Part shown: one piece after another, positions 55,030 through 64,000 of the stretch
Numbering within the stretch: the stretch's first letter is position 1
Layout: each line of letters starts with the position of its first letter
DNA from: Chloroflexota bacterium
GTDB taxonomy: Bacteria; Chloroflexota; Limnocylindria; Limnocylindrales; CSP1-4
Assembly (NCBI GenBank): GCA_919901745.1
Contig: CAKKPP010000003.1
Coordinates: 211,742-275,741 of the forward strand
DNA length: 64,000 nucleotides
Direction: 5' to 3'
Position numbers and translations under genes: made by a program
The notes under the pieces: generated by a model
Seen by the model: the letters and a program-made list of their open reading frames with translations, nothing else
Databases searched by the model: none
What the model was told of the DNA's origin: nothing

Positions 55030-56829
55030 CTACGGGATCGTGGCCTGCACGACGTCGGTCTGCGCGACGAGGAACTTCCCGAACGGGGTATCGCGGAATG
55101 TCTGGACACGGAACCAGTACGTGCCGGACGTCATGCCGCCCACCTCGGCCGTTCCGGCCCCAAACGTCGTCCCGACCCAGGCCGCCGGAGATCCGCCGAG
55201 GTAACTCGGCTCGGGATTGTCGGCCGAATACACGAGCTTGTCGAAGGAGTAACAGGCCGACGCGCTCGCGTACGCGGGCCAGCTGAACGATCCACCGCCG
55301 GGACCCGGCGTGATGGCGAGCGCCCCGAGCGCCTTGACCGCCTTGGAAGTGACAGACTTGATGTCGCTCGCCCCGATGACCCGGTTTTCCGCATCGAACG
55401 CCATCGCCCGGTAGTAGACGGTCGTGCCGCCATCGAGCGACGCGTCGAACGACTGCTTCTTGGTCCAGTCGGTCGTATAGGTGTTGCCGAAGTCGACCGC
55501 GCCACCCTCCGGCGGATAGGCCAGCGGGATCGTCGGTGTCGTGTTGCGCAGCGCCGTGTAGTGATTGAAGGCATCCCCCGTGAACTTCGACCAGTCGAGC
55601 ACCACGCCGCCGTCACAGCTCGTCAGGCTCAGGGTCATCGCGGCCACGGGCGGCGCCGGTGTCGGCGTGGGTGTCGGTGTCGGCTTGGGAGTGGGCTTGG
55701 GCGTGGGCTTGGGCGTGGGCGCGGCTGTCGGGGCCAGCGTCGGCAACGGCGTCGGATCGGGCGTCACGAGAGGCGCCGCGGTCGGATCTGCCGGCCGCGC
55801 GGTGGCCAGCGGACGCGGCGTCGAGGCACGGGTCTCGAGGTCCAGGTCGATCGCCGTCATCACGCCCAGTTCGTGACCGAGCGCGCGATCGATCTTCGCG
55901 TTGCGCAGGAGCCATGGATCCTGGAGGTCGTCCGGATCGATGGTGCCGATTGCGAGATCCGCGCCGCCCGCCCCAAGGCCCACGGCGACCGAACGACCCT
56001 CGACGATGGTCGCCTCGATCCCCGGCCCGTCGACCGCGACGTCGTGCTCCAGGCTGCGCTCGACGACCTGCTCACCACCGGTAACCGGTGATCGATCGAG
56101 ATCGAAGGCCGTCCCCAGCGCCCGCCAGGTGACTGTTGCCGTGGTGACTTCGTAGGTGCCGCCGTTCACCAGAACCACCCGGTGGTAGGCGCGGCCGGCG
56201 AGTTGATCGAGGACGATCCGTGTCCGTCCGAGCGTCGCGATCCGCATCTCGGCGCCGCCGGAAAGGCGCGCCTGGCTCGCCCCGAACTCGAGCGTGGCAC
56301 GACCGTCGGCGGCAACGCTGATCGCGTCGCCCGCACGCAGTTCCGTGCCGGCCGTCAGGGGCGAGGTCGTGGCATCACGCGTCAGGGTGGCGCCGACCAC
56401 GTCGGATGCGCGCGTCTCCGGGAGCCCCGGAAGGAAGAGCCCGGCCTGCAGGCCGACGATTCCGACGACGAACGCCGCCGCGACGGCGAAGACCGTCCAG
56501 CGAGGTGCCGGCAGGACGGTCGGCGTCCGCCGCACGACCCTCGGATCGCCGACGCGGGATGGGGCGTTGGTCCAGGGCGTCATCGGCCGGGATGATCGGC
56601 TCGTTGCGACGGCCGCTTCGTTCGCGACGATGTCCCATGTTGTCGTGGGAGCCGGCGCCGGCAATTCGGCCAGCAGCCGCGCCCGGAGGTCGGCGGCAAA
56701 CGTCGCTGCCGGTCGCTCGACGGCTCCCGTCGCCCGTTGTGCGCGAACGCGCGAGCCACCCGCGGCGAGCTCCAGCTCAATCGCCTCGAGATCCGTATCG
56801 ATCGCGAACATTCGATCGTCAGGCCGCAT
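55030..56829 (-). CDS. FecR-domain membrane protein with Pro/Thr-rich linker and C-terminal Fn3-like domain
   Basis: TM VFAVAAAFVVGIVGLQAG; FecR-like LTAGTELRAGDAISVAADGRATLEFGASQARLSGGAEMRIATL...TVTWRALGTAFDLD; linker PTPKPTPKPTPKPTPTPTPTP. Confidence 0.82.
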   Translation of the reverse strand: MRPDDRMFAIDTDLEAIELELAAGGSRVRAQRATGAVERPAATFAADLRARLLAELPAPAPTTTWDIVANEAAVATSRSSRPMTPWTNAPSRVGDPRVVRRTPTVLPAPRWTVFAVAAAFVVGIVGLQAGLFLPGLPETRASDVVGATLTRDATTSPLTAGTELRAGDAISVAADGRATLEFGASQARLSGGAEMRIATLGRTRIVLDQLAGRAYHRVVLVNGGTYEVTTATVTWRALGTAFDLDRSPVTGGEQVVERSLEHDVAVDGPGIEATIVEGRSVAVGLGAGGADLAIGTIDPDDLQDPWLLRNAKIDRALGHELGVMTAIDLDLETRASTPRPLATARPADPTAAPLVTPDPTPLPTLAPTAAPTPKPTPKPTPKPTPTPTPTPAPPVAAMTLSLTSCDGGVVLDWSKFTGDAFNHYTALRNTTPTIPLAYPPEGGAVDFGNTYTTDWTKKQSFDASLDGGTTVYYRAMAFDAENRVIGASDIKSVTSKAVKALGALAITPGPGGGSFSWPAYASASACYSFDKLVYSADNPEPSYLGGSPAAWVGTTFGAGTAEVGGMTSGTYWFRVQTFRDTPFGKFLVAQTDVVQATIP

Positions 56830-57433
56830 CGGTCGACTCCTGGAGGACCACGGCTCGAAGCGCGCGGAGCGCTCGATGGAGCTTGACGGCGAGCGTGGAT
56901 CGGGAGCAGCCGAGTGCGCCGCAGAGCTCGTCGAGTTCGAGCCCGTCAAAGTACTTGAGGACGATGACGCGGCGGTGCGTATCGGGCAGGCGCAGCAGGG
57001 CGCGCCGCACGACGTCGCGATCGAGGGCGGCGGCGAACGCCGCCGCAGCCGCGTCATCACCCGGCTCCGGCACACCGGCCGTGTCGGCGTCATCGCCCCA
57101 CCCGTCGGACGCGCGGACGCCGAGCGGGATCGTGCGGCGCCCGCGCCGGACGTGATCGACGACGGCGTTGGAGGCGACCCGGTAGAGCCAGCCCCCGAAG
57201 GCGTCGTTGCGGAATCCGTCGTGACGGACGGCGCTGAGAGCGCGTTCGAAGGTCATTGCGGTGAGATCCTCGGCCACGGTCCGATCGCCGACGCGGCGCA
57301 CGATGAAGCCGTAGAGCCGTGGGAGATAGAAGTCGTAGAGCTCGCCGAACGCGGACGCGTCGATCCGGGAGCGAGCCACGAGGGCCTGCTCCCGGATCGC
57401 GTCCATGCGCGTGCTGGTCGAGTCACGGGACAT
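56819..57433 (-). CDS. RNA polymerase sigma-70 family factor (ECF type)
   Basis: FGELYDFYLPRLYGFIVRRVGDRTVAEDLTAMTFERAL, GWLYRVASNAVVDHVRR, LPDTHRRVIVLKYFDGLELDELCGALGCSRSTLAVKLHRALRAL. Confidence 0.93.
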   Translation of the reverse strand: MSRDSTSTRMDAIREQALVARSRIDASAFGELYDFYLPRLYGFIVRRVGDRTVAEDLTAMTFERALSAVRHDGFRNDAFGGWLYRVASNAVVDHVRRGRRTIPLGVRASDGWGDDADTAGVPEPGDDAAAAAFAAALDRDVVRRALLRLPDTHRRVIVLKYFDGLELDELCGALGCSRSTLAVKLHRALRALRAVVLQESTDAA

Positions 57434-57549
57434 CGGACGTCAGACGGTAGGAACGGATGGGTGGGGTAACCATCGACCAGCAGTACTCCCACCGGGCGGA
57501 CCACCCGGGTCATCCATCCGTTCCCGACGTCCGTCGCCCTGCTCCTCGA

Positions 57550-58983
57550 TTACTGGACGGTCAGGGTGGCGACCGGGGTGATCCCGAGCGTCACCTTCTG
57601 GCCACCCCAGTCGCCGATCGAAAGGACCCGGTAGAACCACGTCTGTCCGACCTGCACGTTGGCATCGACGAAGCGGGTCGTCGCGGGGTCGCCGATGGCG
57701 GCGATGACCTCGGTCCCGTCGTTGGCCGGGTAGGTGGGATTCGGGTTGGTCATCGACCGGACGACCTTGTAGTACATGAACCCATCGATGCCGCGCGCCT
57801 CCCATTCGAGGACGATGCCCTCCCCGGTCTGGGTGACCGAGAACCCGAGGACGTACGGCTCCGGAGTCGGCTTCGGTTCGAAGGTCGGCGTCTCGATGGC
57901 CTTCGCCGCACTCGCGGCGACGACCACGTAGCCGGATTCCGAGGATCGAACGCAGAACACCCGGTACCAGAGCTTGGTGCCGGCCGGCGCGTCGCCGTCA
58001 TAGAACTTGGTCCCGCCGTCCCGTCCGACCACGCCCACGACCTTGTCGTTGTCGCCGGCCGGCCAGGTGACGGTGGAGTCCGTCGAGCGGACGATCTTGT
58101 AGTAGTCGAAGGTGCCCGGGCACTCGGTCCAGCGGACCTTGGGATGGCCCTCGACGATCGCCAGCTCGAGGCCGAGCGTTCCCGCGTCGGGGGTATCGGT
58201 CGGTGCCGGCTTGGTCACGATGCCGCGAAGGGGCGAGACGCACGCCGGGATGAGCTTGCCTTCGTATTCGACGACCGCGACCACCTTGTAGTAGACCTTC
58301 GTGCCGGCCGGCGCCTTGGCGTCGTACAGCACGGTCTTGCCCATGTCCTCGACGGCCCCGACCAGCGAGTCACCACTGCCCAGCGGCCAGGTGGCGGCAT
58401 CGTTCGTGGAGCGGATGACCTTGTAGTAGCGGAACCCCACGGGATCGCAGGCGCCCCAGTCGATCACGACCTTCGAGCCGTCGAGGCTGACGGTCAGGCC
58501 GATGGTCTCGAGCTCCGGCTTGGGTTCGGTGACCGGGTCGACAACCTGGTCCGGCTTGTCGGTCGGCTCATCGGTCGTCGGCTCCTCGTCACCGGGCTCG
58601 CTTGCGTCGGGGCCCTTGGAATCGATCGACTCGGAGCCGGGCTTCGCGTCGACGCCGGCGCGATCGCCGTCCGTCGCCCAGTTGTCGAAGCCGGCGTGGC
58701 CGAAGATCGTGCTGTTCGAGTTCGTGTCGGACGCTGCGGATGCTGCTTCGTCGGCTGAGCTGCTGGCCGGGTTGGTTGCCGCGCCGTCCGGTCGGACCGC
58801 CGCTCCGAACGCGAGCGCCGTGACGAGGAACGCGCCCGCGATGGCGCCCGGCATGGATACGCCTAACCGGCGGCCCGACCGGCCACCGGTGATCTTGCGG
58901 GTGTGGTCCTCGAGCAGTTCGATGTCGTCGAGCGGCTCGCCGTGACCGCGCGGGTGGCGGTCGTGCTCCGGATAGCGATCCAT
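57550..58983 (-). CDS. membrane-anchored protein with three tandem Fn3-like modules
   Basis: TM GAIAGAFLVTALAFGAAV; repeated YYKVIRSTN / YYKIVRSTD / YYKVVRSMT modules. Confidence 0.8.
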   Translation of the reverse strand: MDRYPEHDRHPRGHGEPLDDIELLEDHTRKITGGRSGRRLGVSMPGAIAGAFLVTALAFGAAVRPDGAATNPASSSADEAASAASDTNSNSTIFGHAGFDNWATDGDRAGVDAKPGSESIDSKGPDASEPGDEEPTTDEPTDKPDQVVDPVTEPKPELETIGLTVSLDGSKVVIDWGACDPVGFRYYKVIRSTNDAATWPLGSGDSLVGAVEDMGKTVLYDAKAPAGTKVYYKVVAVVEYEGKLIPACVSPLRGIVTKPAPTDTPDAGTLGLELAIVEGHPKVRWTECPGTFDYYKIVRSTDSTVTWPAGDNDKVVGVVGRDGGTKFYDGDAPAGTKLWYRVFCVRSSESGYVVVAASAAKAIETPTFEPKPTPEPYVLGFSVTQTGEGIVLEWEARGIDGFMYYKVVRSMTNPNPTYPANDGTEVIAAIGDPATTRFVDANVQVGQTWFYRVLSIGDWGGQKVTLGITPVATLTVQ

Positions 58984-59186
58984 TCTGCTGTCTCCCTTTG
59001 GTCCCCGAGACCGGTGGTGGCCGCCGCCGATCGGCGACGGGACAAGTCCGATGCAGACAGAACGCCCGGGAGGGCCTGGGATTACCAGGTCGAGCGCATC
59101 CGATGGTCATGGGGATGGGAGTACAGTCGGCAACGCTTCGTCGGGGCCGGATCGCCGGTGTCCCCGCGATCGGAGCGGGGTGAGGC

Positions 59187-59711
59187 ATGGAGGACGTCAT
59201 GACGAAACCGGACACGGCGCGGGCGATCCACGCGGCTCGCGCGCACCTGGCGGCGAACCCAGGGGATGGACGTGGTCCGGACAAGCCGGCGACGGCGGTC
59301 GTCGAGTCGGGACTGCGCTGCCGCGTCGATGGCGAATACGCCAGCCTCGTCAGTGACATGCCCCGCGCGGCCGGTGGCGCCGGTTCCGCCTCGAGCCCCG
59401 GTTGGCTCATGCGGGCCGCGCACGCTGCCTGTGACGCGACGGTCATCGCGATGCGGGCAGCCGACGTTGGGGTCGAGCTGTCGACGCTCGAGGTGACGGT
59501 AGGAAGTGAGTCCGACGACCGCGGCATGTTCGGTTCCGATGACGACGTCCCGGCCGGATCCCTGGAGACGGTCGTTCGAATCCGGATCGGCGCCGAGGGC
59601 GTGCCTGAAGGGGAGCTGCAGGACATCGTCCACTACGCGCTGGCGCACTCTCCGATCGGTAGCACGGTCTCCCGTGCGGTTCCCCTGCGCGAGGTCATCG
59701 AGATCGCCTGA
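59187..59711 (+). CDS. OsmC-family protein
   Basis: GSASSPGWLMRAAHAACDATVIAMRAADVGVELSTLEVTVGSESDDRGMFGSDDDVPAG. Confidence 0.8.
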   Translation: MEDVMTKPDTARAIHAARAHLAANPGDGRGPDKPATAVVESGLRCRVDGEYASLVSDMPRAAGGAGSASSPGWLMRAAHAACDATVIAMRAADVGVELSTLEVTVGSESDDRGMFGSDDDVPAGSLETVVRIRIGAEGVPEGELQDIVHYALAHSPIGSTVSRAVPLREVIEIA

Positions 59712-59734
59712 TATACCCTCGGTGACGAACGGCA

Positions 59735-59763
59735 TTGACATTGACGTCGGCTCCGGATAGGTT
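59735..59763 (+). promoter_or_regulatory. sigma70-like promoter TTGACA-N17-TAGGTT before the tetR-paa operon
   Basis: TTGACA 59735-59740, TAGGTT 59758-59763. Confidence 0.6.
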
Positions 59764-59764
59764 C

Positions 59765-59780
59765 CCTAACGAACGTTAGG
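59765..59780. promoter_or_regulatory. TetR-type operator candidate CCTAACG-AA-CGTTAGG
   Basis: Perfect 7-bp arms immediately downstream of the -10 and 18 bp before the tetR start. Confidence 0.75.
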
Positions 59781-59798
59781 TAGGAGTTGCGTCCCGCG

Positions 59799-60401
59799 AT
59801 GGCCATGCACGCCCAGATGCCGTCCCGGCGCCGCGAGATCGAAGACGCTGCCAGCGTCCTGTTCCGCGATCGCGGATATGCGGCGACGAGCATCCGCGAC
59901 ATCGCCCGCGAACTCGACATCCGCGGCGCCAGCCTGTACGCGCATGTGGCCTCGAAGGAGGACGTCCTGTGGGCGATCGTCGACCGGACTGCGTCGCGGT
60001 TCGAACGGGCCGCCGACGACGCGATTGCCGATCGCTCCAGGGCGCCCGATCCGATCGGGCGGATGACCGCCCTCGTGCGCGGGCACGTTCGGGTCATCAC
60101 GGAGGACGTCGGCGCGGCGAGCGTCTTCATCTCCGAGTGGCGCTCGCTCGGTGAGATGCGTCGGGCCGCCGTGCTCGTGCGGCGCGACGCGTACGAGACA
60201 CAACTTCGTGACGTGATCGCCGACGGCGTCGCGAGCGGCGACTTCACGATGACCGACGCCGCCATGACCGCGTCCTACCTCCTGACCGCCCTCAACGGCA
60301 TCGCGACCTGGTACCGCCCGGATGGGCGTCTCGGCGCGGATCGCATCGCCGATCACTACGTCGATCTCTCCCTGCGAACCCTGACGGAGGACCACCGGTG
60401 A
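59799..60401 (+). CDS. TetR-family transcriptional regulator
   Basis: RRREIEDAASVLFRDRGYAATSIRDIARELDIRGASLYAHVASKEDVLWAIVDR HTH; overlaps paaA start. Confidence 0.92.
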   Translation: MAMHAQMPSRRREIEDAASVLFRDRGYAATSIRDIARELDIRGASLYAHVASKEDVLWAIVDRTASRFERAADDAIADRSRAPDPIGRMTALVRGHVRVITEDVGAASVFISEWRSLGEMRRAAVLVRRDAYETQLRDVIADGVASGDFTMTDAAMTASYLLTALNGIATWYRPDGRLGADRIADHYVDLSLRTLTEDHR

Positions 60402-61387
60402 CCGATCCGCTGAGTCTCGACCCGGTCCTCTCGCCCCAGGAGCGCGGTCGGCTCCCGTTCAACGAGGACCTCCCGCACGACGAGCGGTTCGAGCACTTCG
60501 AGGCCCATGTCCTCGCCGGAGGCAAGGTGGAGTCCACCGACTGGATGCCCGACGAGTACCGGACCGGCGTCCTGCGCTTCGTTGAGATGCACGCGAACTC
60601 GGAGCTGATGGGCGTCCTCCCCGAGCGCGAGTGGCTCATGCGCGCGCCGACGCTCCGCCGGAAGCTTGCGCTCACCGCGAAGGTCCAGGACGAGGTCGGC
60701 CACGCCCAGCTTCTCTACCGCGTGGCGGAGGACCTGGGGAAGCCGCGCGAGGCGATGTTCGACGATCTGCTTGCGGGCAAGACGAAGTTCCACAACGTCT
60801 TCCACTACCCGACGCGGTCCTGGGCCGACATCGGGGTCATCGCCTGGCTCGTGGACGCCGCCGCGATCGTCGCCCAGCAGGCGCTCCGCGACTCTTCGTA
60901 CGCGCCGTACGCGCGAACGATGAAGAAGATCTGCTGGGAGGAGTCAGTCCACATCATGCACGGCCGCGACGTCGTCGTGACCATGGTCACCGGCACCGAC
61001 GAGCAGCGGGCGATGCTCCAGGAGGCGCTCGATCGCTGGTGGGGCCCGCTGATGCAGATGCACGGACCGCGGTCGCCGCGGGAGAAGGATCGCGACCTCC
61101 ACTGGCGGATCAAGGCGAAGACCTCCGAGGAGCTCCGCCAGGAGTTTCTGACGATCTACGTGCCGCGGATCCTCGAACTGGGCCTGACGCTGCCCGATTC
61201 CGAGCTCCGTCGCGACGACGACCTCGGCGAATGGCGCTACACGGAGCCGGACTGGCAGGAGCTTCGAACCGTGGTGACGAACCACGGACCAAAGTCCCAG
61301 GAGCGCCTCGAGTTCCGCCGGGTCAGTCGCGAAGAGACGCGCTGGGTGCGCGAGACGATCCTGCGGGCCGCGGGGGCCGCGGCATGA
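60398..61387 (+). CDS. paaA: 1,2-phenylacetyl-CoA epoxidase subunit PaaA
   Basis: DWMPDEYRTGVLRFVEMHANSELMGVLPEREWLMRAPTLRRKLALTAKVQDEVGHAQLLYRVAEDLGKPREAMFDDLLAGKTKFHNVFHYPT. Confidence 0.94.
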   Translation: MTDPLSLDPVLSPQERGRLPFNEDLPHDERFEHFEAHVLAGGKVESTDWMPDEYRTGVLRFVEMHANSELMGVLPEREWLMRAPTLRRKLALTAKVQDEVGHAQLLYRVAEDLGKPREAMFDDLLAGKTKFHNVFHYPTRSWADIGVIAWLVDAAAIVAQQALRDSSYAPYARTMKKICWEESVHIMHGRDVVVTMVTGTDEQRAMLQEALDRWWGPLMQMHGPRSPREKDRDLHWRIKAKTSEELRQEFLTIYVPRILELGLTLPDSELRRDDDLGEWRYTEPDWQELRTVVTNHGPKSQERLEFRRVSREETRWVRETILRAAGAAA

Positions 61388-61731
61388 GCGATCAGGGCGC
61401 CGCCGGCCCGGGCGAGACGGGAACGCTCGAGCCGTGGGAGGTCTTCCGCCGCGAGAAAGAGGGCGATCCGATGCGTCACGGCGGGAGCGTCATGGCGCCC
61501 GATGCCCAGCTGGCGATCCACTATGCGCGAGAGCTGTATGGCCGAAGGCAGGAGAGCGTCGCGCTGTGGGTGGTGCGGCGGGCAGATGTGCACGAACTGG
61601 AGGATCCGGACCTGCTCCAGCCGCCGCTCGATCGCTCGTTCAAGAAGCCGGGCGGCCACGTGATGCGCGACAAGCTGGCGGCCGCTCGTGAGCGGTCCGG
61701 TCAGCCGAAGCCGAAGGCGCGCGAGGGATGA
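61384..61731 (+). CDS. paaB: 1,2-phenylacetyl-CoA epoxidase subunit PaaB
   Basis: WEVFRREKEGDPMRHGGSVMAPDAQLAIHYARELYGRRQESVALWVVRR. Confidence 0.9.
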   Translation: MSDQGAAGPGETGTLEPWEVFRREKEGDPMRHGGSVMAPDAQLAIHYARELYGRRQESVALWVVRRADVHELEDPDLLQPPLDRSFKKPGGHVMRDKLAAARERSGQPKPKAREG

Positions 61732-62525
61732 ACGCCGAGCGGACGGGCGACACGGCAAACCTCGACCCGACAGCGCGGCTCGCCCTCGGTGAGCTCCTGC
61801 TGTCGATGGCCGACGACGAGTTCGTCATCGGTTTCAGCGACTCCGAATGGACGGGAATCGCGCCACTTCTTGAAGAGGACGTGGCGATGAGTTCGCTCGC
61901 CCAGGACGAGATCGGCCACGCCAAGGCGCTGTACGAGCTCCTCGCGGGGCTCCTTGACGACGGCCATGACGCCGATGCGATCGCCTACGATCGCGAACCT
62001 CCCGACTACCGCCACTGCCGGCTCCTGGACCATCCGCGCGGCGATTGGGCCGACACGATCGCCCGACGCTTCCTGTACGACACGGCCGATGCGGTGCGCC
62101 TGGAGGCCGTTGCGTCTGCGTCGTGGGCGCCGCTCGCCGAGCTCGTCGGCAAGATCCGCCGCGAGGAGCGCTACCACGTGATGCACGTCGGGGCGTGGCT
62201 GGAGCGATTGGCGCTGGCCGGCGGCGAGGCACGAGTTCGGTTGGAGGACGCGCTGGAGCGCCTCGCACCGGACGCGGCGACGGTCTTCGCGCCGCTTCGG
62301 GACGAGGCCGCGCTCGTCGCCGGTGGCATCCTGGCGGCCCCGATGAACGACCTCGAGGCCCGGTGGCGCACCATGATCGGCCCGACATTCGAGCGTCTTC
62401 GGCTCACGCCTCCTCCGCCAGCCACCGAACCGGAGCGGGGTCGTCTCGACCACACGGCAGCTTTCGAGTGGTTGCACAGCGAGTTCACCTCCGTCCGCCG
62501 TCTGGACCCGGCGGCGACGTGGTGA
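61728..62525 (+). CDS. paaC: 1,2-phenylacetyl-CoA epoxidase subunit PaaC
   Basis: LLSMADDEFVIGFSDSEWTGIAPLLEEDVAMSSLAQDEIGHAKALYELLAGL, REERYHVMHVGAWLERLA. Confidence 0.92.
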   Translation: MNAERTGDTANLDPTARLALGELLLSMADDEFVIGFSDSEWTGIAPLLEEDVAMSSLAQDEIGHAKALYELLAGLLDDGHDADAIAYDREPPDYRHCRLLDHPRGDWADTIARRFLYDTADAVRLEAVASASWAPLAELVGKIRREERYHVMHVGAWLERLALAGGEARVRLEDALERLAPDAATVFAPLRDEAALVAGGILAAPMNDLEARWRTMIGPTFERLRLTPPPPATEPERGRLDHTAAFEWLHSEFTSVRRLDPAATW

Positions 62526-63061
62526 GCCCCACCGCCTCTCCCGCGCTCGTTGAGCCTCGGCGACCGCCGACGGTCGCGGCCGTTCATTCGGCGCTGGCCG
62601 AGGTCGCCGACCCGGAGATCCCGGTGGTGTCAATTGTCGATCTCGGGCTGGTCGCACGCGCGGCCGTGGACCCGACCGACGGCAGTATCCACGTCACCTT
62701 GCTCCCGACTTTTGTGGGCTGCCCGGCCCTCGACGTCATCCGCGCTGCGGTAGAGGAGCGCCTCGCGGCATTCGACCGCCCGGTCCGTGTCGATTTCTCG
62801 TTCGCGCCGCCCTGGACGTCGGATCGGATCACAACCCGCGGTCGCGAGCGCCTTCGCCGCTCAGGCTTCGCACCACCCTCGCCGGCCCCCGCCGCCGACG
62901 CTCCGACGCTGATCCAGCTGGCCCCGCCCGCGTCCGTCTCGTGCCCGCACTGTAGCTCCCGCCGGACCGTCCTCGAGAACGCCTTCGGCCCCACCCAGTG
63001 CCGATCGATCCACCACTGCACCGGGTGTCGACAGCCCTTCGAGGCGTTCAAGCCGGTCTGA
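62522..63061 (+). CDS. paaD: 1,2-phenylacetyl-CoA epoxidase subunit PaaD (MIP18-like + zinc-ribbon)
   Basis: VHSALAEVADPEIPVVSIVDLGLV, LLPTFVGCPALDVIRAAVEERL, CPHCSSRRTVLENAFGPTQCRSIHHCTGCRQPFEAFKPV. Confidence 0.92.
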   Translation: MSPTASPALVEPRRPPTVAAVHSALAEVADPEIPVVSIVDLGLVARAAVDPTDGSIHVTLLPTFVGCPALDVIRAAVEERLAAFDRPVRVDFSFAPPWTSDRITTRGRERLRRSGFAPPSPAPAADAPTLIQLAPPASVSCPHCSSRRTVLENAFGPTQCRSIHHCTGCRQPFEAFKPV

Positions 63062-63106
63062 TCCTGGGCGTCGCCCAGCCCGGGTGGCCCCGGGCGCAGG
63101 ACGGCG

Positions 63107-64000
63107 CTACTCGGGCCCGGCCGGCTCGTAGGTCCGGTAGTAGATCAGCTGACCGGCCTCCCCGCCCCGGGCGCCCTCACTCGGCACAAAAAGGGTCACC
63201 ACGATCGCCATCTGTCCGCCGATCTCGATCCTTTCGACCGTTGGATTGGTGAACGCCGTGCTCCCGGCTTCAGTCCGGATGTCCAGTTGGTCGGCTTCGC
63301 CCGTCGCGTCGTCGTACAGGAAGACCCGCCATGTGCTCCAGTCGCCCTTGATGACCTGACCCTCGATGAGCGTGAAGTCGAACCCCCGGAAGCTGATGAT
63401 GTCGCGATCCCCGACGCCGCCCATGACCCCGAGCGTCCGTACGGACTGTTCGAGCGAAGGCCGCTCGGCTGCGGCCCATGCCGTCCAGTCCGTCGTGCCG
63501 TGCGCCTGCCGATCAAGGTCGCAGTCGTCGTAGAAGTGGAAGCCGACATCGAGGAACGTACGGCTCGCCGAGTACAGGTTGGGCGTGCCCTCGGCGCAGG
63601 TCGACAGGCTGAGCGGCGCATCGAGCGTCTTCTGGGCCGCGCCGGCGAGCAGGTCCGTCCAGGTTGGGTAGTAGGCGAACCTGAGATGGTTCGGTGGCTC
63701 CTGCTCCCAGGCCACCACGTACCCGCCATCCGAGGCCGGCTTGATCGTTGGTTGAGAGGCCTGGTCGGCAAGCCGCACCCTCCAGGTCCAGTCGAGGAGG
63801 TTGCTCGACGTTGCCAGATGCACGTCGAAGGTTCCGGCGGCTTCTCGAAACGTGTGATACACGCCGATGAAACCACCAGTCTCGCTGGCTGAAATGATCT
63901 TCACGGCGTCCAAGACCTGGCCCCGGTCGTCCGTGACGCCGTATCTGCTCGCCGTGGCCCCGGCGGCGTCCTCGACATAGCTGCGAAGTTCGGATCGAGC
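63107..64000 (-). CDS. hypothetical protein, truncated at the window edge
   Basis: The frame stays open past the listed start at 63913: RSELRSYVEDAAGATASRYGVTDDRGQVLDAVKIIS reads to the window edge. Confidence 0.65.
   Translation of the reverse strand, partial: ARSELRSYVEDAAGATASRYGVTDDRGQVLDAVKIISASETGGFIGVYHTFREAAGTFDVHLATSSNLLDWTWRVRLADQASQPTIKPASDGGYVVAWEQEPPNHLRFAYYPTWTDLLAGAAQKTLDAPLSLSTCAEGTPNLYSASRTFLDVGFHFYDDCDLDRQAHGTTDWTAWAAAERPSLEQSVRTLGVMGGVGDRDIISFRGFDFTLIEGQVIKGDWSTWRVFLYDDATGEADQLDIRTEAGSTAFTNPTVERIEIGGQMAIVVTLFVPSEGARGGEAGQLIYYRTYEPAGPE

Noticed and set aside
1-64000. tRNA, rRNA, CRISPR arrays, prophage or transposase genes
   Set aside because: None recognised on reading; a tRNAscan or Infernal run would be needed to exclude small RNAs.

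Overview
This 64 kb GC-rich window carries about 63 supportable protein-coding genes and no rRNA, tRNA or CRISPR array that I could recognise. Gene content and style suggest a Chloroflexota-like (Limnocylindria-like) chromosome, but that taxonomic guess is inference only. Main blocks, left to right: an ABC-2 exporter; a class III cyclase fused to an ATPase; a complete phosphate regulon (phoB/phoP-phoR converging on phoU-pstB-pstA-pstC-pstS, then Ppx/GppA); an SUF Fe-S locus (Rrf2 regulator, sufC, sufS, sufU) interrupted by an AAA/DUF4143 gene and toxin-antitoxin-like genes; a sulfur-carrier cysteine-synthesis cluster (two rhodanese-E1 fusions, MoaD/ThiS-like carrier, carbonic anhydrase, peroxiredoxin, CysM, JAMM/Mec peptidase); an ECF transporter with a nucleoside hydrolase; purK-purE; HtrA/HxlR; an ALDH / antiporter / polyphosphate glucokinase / SDR / glutamine synthetase-like / amino acid permease block; an enoyl-CoA hydratase block; a sigma factor with a FecR/Fn3-like protein; and paaABCD. 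The most notable observations are: (1) an apparently perfect 877-bp direct repeat making the E1 halves of two rhodanese-E1 fusions identical while their rhodanese halves differ; (2) a sulfur carrier whose GG is followed by 11 extra residues, with a JAMM peptidase in the same cluster; (3) a shared 25-bp operator AATCCCGA-N9-TCGGGATT before both the Rrf2 gene and sufU, the second copy lying inside the 3' end of an orphan antitoxin ORF; (4) B. subtilis-type PhoP boxes (TTAACR-N5-TTAAMR) before phoB and between pstS and the ppx operon; (5) many genes with a TANNNT hexamer 6-10 nt before the start codon, suggesting leaderless mRNAs. All calls come from reading the sequence and supplied ORFs; no searches were run.
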